DNA from: Lasiosphaeris hirsuta
Lineage: Eukaryota; Ascomycota; Sordariomycetes; Sordariales; Lasiosphaeriaceae
NCBI GenBank assembly: GCA_030549175.1
Contig: JAUKUA010000002.1
Coordinates: 5,828,001 to 5,892,000 of the forward strand
Length of the DNA stretch: 64,000 nt
Direction: 5' to 3'
The position numbers and the translations under genes were made by a program. The notes under the pieces were generated by a model, which had not been told where the DNA came from, searched no databases, and worked only from the letters and a program-made list of their open reading frames with translations. Every line of letters begins with the position of its first letter. Within the stretch, counting starts at the first letter, position 1. Of the stretch, positions 58,529-64,000 are shown in pieces.

Positions 58529-58748
58529 CCGGCCCTGGTTTGTTTGTTAGCGCGTGACATATTGAAGCCCCGAGAAAGCGTTTGTAGTCGGGTACAGCGA
58601 GGATTGGAAAGACCTTTTGAAACACCAAAAATGCCTTTATTGATACGAAAACTAGCTTTTTTGCTGCTCGAAAGCCTTTCCAGGGCCTCAATTACCCCTT
58701 GGGACCTTTAGGGGAAGGCCAGGCGCTAACAAACAAACAAGGGTTGGA
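58529..58748 (+). mobile_element. TIR element (MITE-like) copy C
   Basis: Left end CCGGCCCTGGTTTGTTTGTT followed by AGCGCGTGAC; right end, reverse complemented, CCAACCCTTGTTTGTTTGTT followed by AGCGCCTGGCC. This is the best-preserved terminal inverted repeat of the three copies (about 27 bp). Length is 220 bp and there is no ORF. It lies 285 bp upstream of the P450 start, within the likely promoter. Confidence 0.8.
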
Positions 58749-59744
58749 TAGTAATTCGAATCACAGAGGATTAGAGAATTCAAAATAAGCCTTAACATCG
58801 GTGAGATGTATAGGTTAGGCAACGTACTGTATTATCTGTCAACCTCCACAGTAGCACCAAGTTGCGCAGTCGGGCTCCTAGGCATCGCCATGAGGCTTTC
58901 AGAGGCCTGTACACTAAAGGGTGTACCAATATATAAGGCAATGAAAAGAAGATACTTTGGAGCTTGAGCTTATCTCGAGACACTAGGTGCCTCAGCCACT
59001 ACATTGCACAGTTTCCGATTCCGATATGTCATCGAAATGATAACATTTCCCGCTGTGTCTGAAACGGTAAAGGTGCTATTGGACATCACCGAGCAAACAC
59101 AAAGCCACCGAACTAGCGTGGTACACCCTGCCAATCAGCAGTATAATCTAACAGCCATCACTGCAGGACATCGGAACGGTTTGGGGGAGATGACCCGGAT
59201 TTGACCAATATCATTTCCCGTCCAATGTGATGGAGGACCGGCTCGCGCAGGAATGTGATCTTGACATCATCACCCCCCCCCCCCCCCCCCTCCTCCCCCG
59301 CCACCAAACTAGGCCTACCACTAATATTGAACTTTAGCCCGGGAGCGTTCCGTCCACGCTCGTCGCGGCGAAGGCCAACCGGAAGGTTAAGGCCCGATGC
59401 ATCGAAATTTCGAAACGGCTTAGACCGAGCACGGGCATTGTCTTGTTTCTAGCCTTTTACAGGGGATCTTATCTGTGTGTATATAACCAAAAGAAAAAAA
59501 GAAAGCCGTTAAGCAACGCCTTGCCTGGCGTTACAGGACATCTTGAGTATTGCAATGCCTCTACTAGAGTGAAGAGGCTACCGCAAGATGCCCAGGAACT
59601 CTTTCCTCCTGTGCTCAACTTTTCATCACTCCAGCAAGTAGGGCAGAAGTAGAAGTGTAAAGACAATTCACAATTGAAGTTGTATGTCTGACTACCAATG
59701 CTAGCGACACAGTGATTAAAGCGAAAACCCTTGGCCTAACCGTC
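58749..59744. other. Intergenic, no supported gene
   Basis: Contains a C-run at 59273-59290 with pyrimidine-rich continuation. No ORF of interest. Confidence 0.5.
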
Positions 59745-60767
59745 CTACTGTAGACCCGCAAACTTGGGACTATTCTTGATGAACTCGCCCCAAGTGGTCA
59801 GCTTGTCCTCGACGAACGAATGCGTCTCAGACAGGCTCTCCCCACCATAATACCCGACCTGATCAAACAACAGAAAGTTCTCCAGCAGCTCCTGCGCGAT
59901 AACCTCTGGCATCCCGACCTTGGTGAGCTGCCCTTTGTACTCGTCGTGCGTCTGCTGGACATATCGGGCATTCTTGCCGGCCTCGGGGAACACCTTCTTG
60001 AACCCGTCCACCACAGCCCCAAAGGTGATATACTCGGTCGCACCCAGCAGCCGCTTGCCAAGCAGCTCGTCCCGATGCAGCACAGCGGCCTTGACAAACT
60101 TGCCGGTATCCCCAGTGTCAAAAAACGGCAGCGGCGCGGCGGCGGGCACGGGCATGGCCAGCTCCCAGACGCCATCGGCGACCGCCTGGCGGAGCATGCC
60201 CTTGCCGGGGGTGAAGTTGGACATGAAGAAGGCGGGCAGGAAGAAGGTGGCGGGGATGCCGGTGGCGCGCGCGTACGCCTCGACGGCCGCCTTGGAGTCG
60301 AAGTGGTACACGTTGGGCAGCGCGCCCTTGCTGAGCTCGGTGACGTTGGGCAGCGAGGTGAAGATCAGGTGCGCTACGCCTGCTGCTTGCGCTGCGTCGA
60401 CGATGTTCTTGCCCTGTTGGATCTCGATCGCGGCGTCCATGTACTCCCAGTAGTTGGTCATGGCGAAGACGGCCGAGGCCGAGGTCATGGCGGTTACGAG
60501 GGTGGATTTGTCGTTGAGGTCGGCCTGGGGGTGTTGGTGTTTTTTTTCTTCCTTGTGTCTTTGGTTTTGGGGACTAGGAAGACTTACGGTGACGACTTCA
60601 GCGCCGGCGGCTTGCAGCTTCTTAGCTGAGTCCTTGGTGATGTCGCGGGTCACGGCCCGGACCGTCCACTCGGACTTGAGCGTCGGGTCAGTGAGGAAGA
60701 TGTCGGCTACCGAGCCACCTAGGGCGCCGGTGGCGCCAAAGACGGTCATGATCTTGCGGTCGGCCAT
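59745..60767 (-). CDS. NmrA-like NAD(P)-binding protein (atypical SDR)
   Basis: Two exons (60767-60588, 60524-59745; GTAAGT..CCCAG) give 319 residues. The start MADRKIMTVFGATGALGGSV has the GxxGxxG dinucleotide motif at 11-17; WTVRAVTRDITKDSAKKL and AGAEVVTADLND follow the Rossmann pattern; TSASAVFAMTNYWEYMDAAI, GVAHLIFTSLPNV and ATGIPATFFLPAFFMSNF are typical NmrA/HSCARG-type positions. The classical SDR YxxxK is absent, as in NmrA proteins that bind NADP without catalysis. Family members act as redox sensors or as reductases (isoflavone-reductase-like). Reading through the intron adds a His/Gln/Lys stretch, so splicing is well supported. Confidence 0.9.
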   Translation of the reverse strand: MADRKIMTVFGATGALGGSVADIFLTDPTLKSEWTVRAVTRDITKDSAKKLQAAGAEVVTVSLPSPQNQRHKEEKKHQHPQADLNDKSTLVTAMTSASAVFAMTNYWEYMDAAIEIQQGKNIVDAAQAAGVAHLIFTSLPNVTELSKGALPNVYHFDSKAAVEAYARATGIPATFFLPAFFMSNFTPGKGMLRQAVADGVWELAMPVPAAAPLPFFDTGDTGKFVKAAVLHRDELLGKRLLGATEYITFGAVVDGFKKVFPEAGKNARYVQQTHDEYKGQLTKVGMPEVIAQELLENFLLFDQVGYYGGESLSETHSFVEDKLTTWGEFIKNSPKFAGLQ

Positions 60768-60920
60768 TTCCTGCGTTTCTGGAGTGATTGTTTCTAGAAA
60801 TCTTTTTCTGAGCAGGACAGAAGGGGGTTTGATATGAAGAGGACTCGGAAATTAAGCTGGGAATTGTGAAGATGCCGTGTTTAGGTGGTGATATTGCTGT
60901 GAATCGGAACGATGCGGGAT

Positions 60921-60965
60921 GCTGGAGATGATGCTGGAGATGATGCTGGAGATGATGCTGGAGAT
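60921..60965 (+). repeat. Tandem repeat of a 12-bp unit (GGAGATGATGCT)
   Basis: Nearly four perfect copies lie about 150 bp upstream of the NmrA-like start codon, in its promoter or 5'UTR. Confidence 0.9.
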
Positions 60966-61680
60966 AGAGTGACCATGATGGCGACAAGAGGAAGCCATTC
61001 ACTATGCTTTATACCAATTATTCTTCCATCATGTCCTGATTTTCGGCGCCTTTCGTGCTTAACGGGCGCCCAAAAACCCTGCAGCCTTCTCGCGGGGTCG
61101 CACCTTTGGCGCGTCGCGAATGCCCAGAACAGCACAGAAGGAGTTTACCGAAGGATGATTAACATGACATAATAATGCACCTTGCATTTTTGGCACCGGG
61201 TCCTTCCAGTCGGAGACATTACAGCGGTCTCAGTGGCTAGAGCACGGAAGGCTTGGCAGCTAAGCGCAGCCGAGCGCAGCCGGGACTGGCTGAATTAGGT
61301 TGTAAACCCAAAGGCCGAAGGCTCGGAGAAGACCTCTTTTGGCTGATTAATTGCGGCATAATTGCCGTCAGGAGATAAACGCCACCGCCTGTTGATTCGA
61401 CCGACCTTTCAACGAGCTTGGCTTGGAGATGAGGTTTCTGCCCAACGTTGAACGCACGAATAGTCACAATTCGGAGTCTGATTCTACAAATTCATTTTGA
61501 GCGATACGATCTACCTATTTCGGACCGCAGTCGTCACACGAGTGGCACTTGGGCTCAGGGTAAAAGGCCCCCCCATGCATGATACCTTTCGCGGGATGAT
61601 AAGTTGATTCCAACTATCAGTTGGAATCCAAGACCCCAATGCCCGCTGAGCCTCCGAGTCAGGACATGTTCATGTCGAGT

Positions 61681-63064
61681 TTACGGGAGGATCCGGGTAT
61701 CTTCAGACTCCTCGGTGAACCACTCGTCTTGAAGCAACTCTTCAGCCGTAGGTCAGTCTCGAGGGTCCAATTTCATAATCTTCAGAAGGAATCCCTTGTC
61801 CGCAGTTGAGGCTTCCCTGCGGGCAACTATATGGAAGATTTCTTGCTTGGGTTCTTGCGAGAACGACTCCATTAGAGCAAGCGCATTTTTGTTGGCGATC
61901 TCTGCCAACGATTCGGAGAATGTGCCGAACCAACGGACCATTCGGCCCAGCGGCGCTACCTCAAAAGCGTTCGTCTCCACCATTCATGCCGATACTGTGA
62001 GGGTTGAAGGGGTAGTAATCTTTACCATGCAAAAGAACTAGCATCTGCACCAAAGAGTGGTAAGCATAGGGCTTTAGACAGCGTCGTAAAAGTCACTTAC
62101 GACATTGCCAAATGACCAGATATCTGTCGAAGTTGTCCATGGCAGGCCCAATATCGCTTCTGGGCTGCGGGTGAAGCAGAAACCAATGGGGCGACTCTCC
62201 ATTGCACTCTTAAAACCTTGCGAACTGGCTCCTCCACAATCACCAAGCTGAATGGTGGTGAATCGCTGATAGGATTTGCTCACGTTGACGGAGGTATTGC
62301 ACGGCTTGACATCTAGGGTAGGAATCGTTTGTTAGTCTTGGGATATAGAAACCGAAGCACCTACCGGTGTGGACCATGCCGTCCTTGTGCAGAGTATTCA
62401 GGGCCTCCAATACACTCTTAGCCACTTGATCTCGGGCCGCATCAGCATCTTCCGCGATGGCTCGGAACGCAAATCGCTGTTGAGGTGCTTCAAGACGATC
62501 GATGGCGGGTCTTCCGAGCTCTCAGTTCTGTCTTCGAGGGAGCGGAGCAAGGGAGTTTTGGTTAGATAGTTTTCTAGTAACCCTGGCCTCGTTCTCCAAT
62601 CGCGGATGACCTCGAAGGCTCTTGACGATACATTTATTTTCCTGTTGAGCATTTCGTTGGCGTCCTGTGTAACATTGGGGTCTTCCCTGCAATATGTTTT
62701 CCAGCCCTCGACTGTATTTCGTTGTTAGTCGTGGCCAGGAGATAAAATTGTGTGGGTAAGCACAGTTTCTTGTCCCTGACCCCGCAACAACTAACCGTCA
62801 TGCTAGTCTGCGCGAGCTGGATATCGGCTGCCGAGCCCTAACCCTAGACACGGCCATATTCTCGAACAATCCCCGACGCACTCCCTCTCCTCTCGTTTCT
62901 AGACGGCAAGGCGATTGCCTGAGAAACTCTGGCTTAAGCAGCTAGAGACTTACGTCGCGAGGTAAACAGCCCCTTCGCCGACTGAACGATATAGTTCCTT
63001 GAGAAGAGTGTACTTCGAAGTGTGACCTTGACTTAATCTGCCCTACGCGTAGGAGCGACGCCAT
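61681..63064 (-). pseudogene. Decayed SRPK-like fungal protein kinase
   Basis: Reading from 63064, the start MASLLRVGQ is followed after a one-base frame change by HTSKYTLLKELYRSVGEGAV and YLAT, then a GTAAGT donor. Next come EGWKTYCREDPNVTQDANEM and DPPSIVLKHLNSDL, a second frameshift to FRAIAEDADAARDQVAKSVL and LHKDGMVHT, and a GTAGGT..CCTAG intron completing HTDVKPCN (catalytic loop). LGDCGG stands for DFG, then RSPEA, TDIWSFGN, a GTAAGT..TGCAG intron, and MLVLLHGKDYYPFNP. A third frameshift precedes FEVAPLGRMVRWFGTFSESL and FLLKIMKLDPRD, where the codon of the invariant RPT arginine is TGA. The rest (PTAEELLQDEWF) ends at 61681. Three frameshifts and a stop make it non-functional. The family is an ascomycete-expanded kinase group. 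Confidence 0.75.
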
Positions 63065-63798
63065 TTTCATTCTCGTGCGTGTGTTCTAGTTGCTGGGGAA
63101 GCTCAAGAAACTTTACCCCCGGAATCGACGGTGACTGAGGTGATGGATTGAGGTGATGATTGCTTTCCTGAAAGAGCTGCGCTCTTCCTTCCTCTTATAA
63201 TTCAGCTTCCCATTTCTGTTGATCAGAATTTACTTTTCCACAAACCTGGTACTGGTGCGTGCTCAGACTTACAAAGTCAAAATCTCAAGAAATTCAACAA
63301 CTTCGGGTGTGGTGTTCAAAACGAGAGTTCTTCTTTACTTTTTAGTTATATATCTCGGCTTTTTCCAGAGTTTTGGAGGTGAAGAATTTAAGGATGATAT
63401 CTTTCCTGTTTCCCTTCTGTTTATAACCATACGAAGGTTGCGGGAAGTTGCCTTTGTCTTTTGTAGATTAAGTCCGTAATTGAGTGATAAACGGGGAGGC
63501 CCCCGGGGCGTAATTTGAGGTTCGTTGTGAGTGCATCGCGATTCGGTGTTCGAACCTGATTGCCAATTTAAACTGTAGTGCATCCAGCACTCCAAGTTTG
63601 CAACAATGTAAACTGCCATTTCAACTTTGATATTTCGGCCGAACCAAAACCTTGCAGCTTACAACAAAGCAAGAGATCACAACACATTCATCTTCCCGCA
63701 CCCACACCACCAAGGAACCAGGGGACCTGTACTTGAAGCCTGTTGTGTTGTATTTGTAGGATTCAACAACAAACATGACAGATTTATTAGACAAGTTT
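63065..63798. other. Intergenic between the kinase relic and the acetyltransferase
   Basis: AT-richer, without supported genes. The 86-codon plus frame 63219-63479 has hydrophobic patches but no other support. Confidence 0.45.
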
Positions 63799-64000
63799 CT
63801 ACTCTGTGGTAGGTGTCCATAGCATGGCATCGTATGACTCTCCAAATAAATCGTGAGCCACCAATGTCTTGAAACCGAGCGACTCATACAGCGGCTTGCC
63901 TTCGGGAGTGGCGCTGAGGTATACAGATCGCCCCTGGGAAGCAGCACGTTGCAATCCCTGACGTATGAGCATTCTTCCTGCTCCCCTTCTGTAATGGTTC
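63799..64000 (-). CDS. GNAT-family N-acetyltransferase, C-terminal part (cut by window edge)
   Basis: The minus frame from the window edge to the TAG at 63799-63801 encodes 66 residues: NHYRRGAGRMLIRQGLQRAA, then VYLSATPEGKPLYESLGFKT and ending MLWTPTTE. RRGAGRMLI is the acetyl-CoA-binding motif A (R/QxxGxG/A), and GKPLYESLGFKT is the motif B ending common in GNATs. The N-terminus and any introns are outside the window. Substrate unknown. An alternative frame starting at 63947 on the same strand is a shadow. Confidence 0.88.
   Translation of the reverse strand, partial: NHYRRGAGRMLIRQGLQRAASQGRSVYLSATPEGKPLYESLGFKTLVAHDLFGESYDAMLWTPTTE

Noticed and set aside
59820..60629. 269-codon plus-strand frame
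   Set aside because: Antisense of the NmrA-like gene and crosses its intron.
56709..60767. P450 plus NmrA-like reductase as a secondary-metabolite cluster
   Set aside because: No backbone synthase, transporter or regulator is nearby in the window, so two neighbouring oxidoreductases are not enough to call a cluster.
1..64000. CRISPR arrays, operons, bacterial promoters, phage attachment sites
   Set aside because: Gene structure is eukaryotic with spliceosomal introns; no regularly spaced repeats of that type were seen.

Overview
The window looks like nuclear DNA of a filamentous ascomycete, most likely a Sordariomycete (class-level inference from protein resemblance, not from a search). Genes carry short GT..AG introns, 5'UTRs and 3' ends are far apart, there are no operons, and the gene content is fungal: dynactin RO-10, a vacuolar amino-acid transporter, a mitochondrial S16 ribosomal protein, a Crh-type cell-wall transglycosylase, a multicopper oxidase, a P450 and hevein-domain proteins.

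Layout. 1-10.9 kb is a conserved core block: RO-10 (-), an AVT-type transporter (+), two tRNA-like relics (-), mitochondrial S16 (-), NAD(P)H-hydrate epimerase (+) and a tiny Cys-rich ORF (-). 10.9-19.1 kb is gene-poor, with a TG microsatellite, long homopolymers and one Thr/Pro-rich hypothetical gene. 19-39 kb holds a GH16 Crh-type enzyme (-), a polytopic membrane protein (+), a C2H2-like nuclear protein (+), a bilirubin-oxidase-like multicopper oxidase (-) and a secreted protein of unknown function (+).

From 39 kb on the character changes to an accessory compartment: a 7-exon divergent protein kinase (39.2-41.2 kb), a truncated relative next to it, a decayed kinase of a second family (61.7-63.1 kb), a decayed gene with a conserved fungal C-terminal domain and two membrane segments (54.6-55.5 kb), an ankyrin fragment, a frameshifted ORF, three copies of a short terminal-inverted-repeat element and two copies of another dispersed repeat, one of which supplies the C-terminus of an otherwise beta-strand-rich ORF. 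Interspersed are a FAD monooxygenase with one frame break, a three-domain chitin-binding protein, a P450, an NmrA-like reductase and, at the right edge, a GNAT acetyltransferase.

Exon joins were worked out by hand from splice consensus and frame continuity; family names come from recognised motifs. No database search was run. Several breaks (RO-10, FAD monooxygenase, the 55-kb pseudogene) lie at homopolymers and may be assembly errors; others (truncated kinase, stop-interrupted kinase, degraded tRNAs) look like genuine decay.
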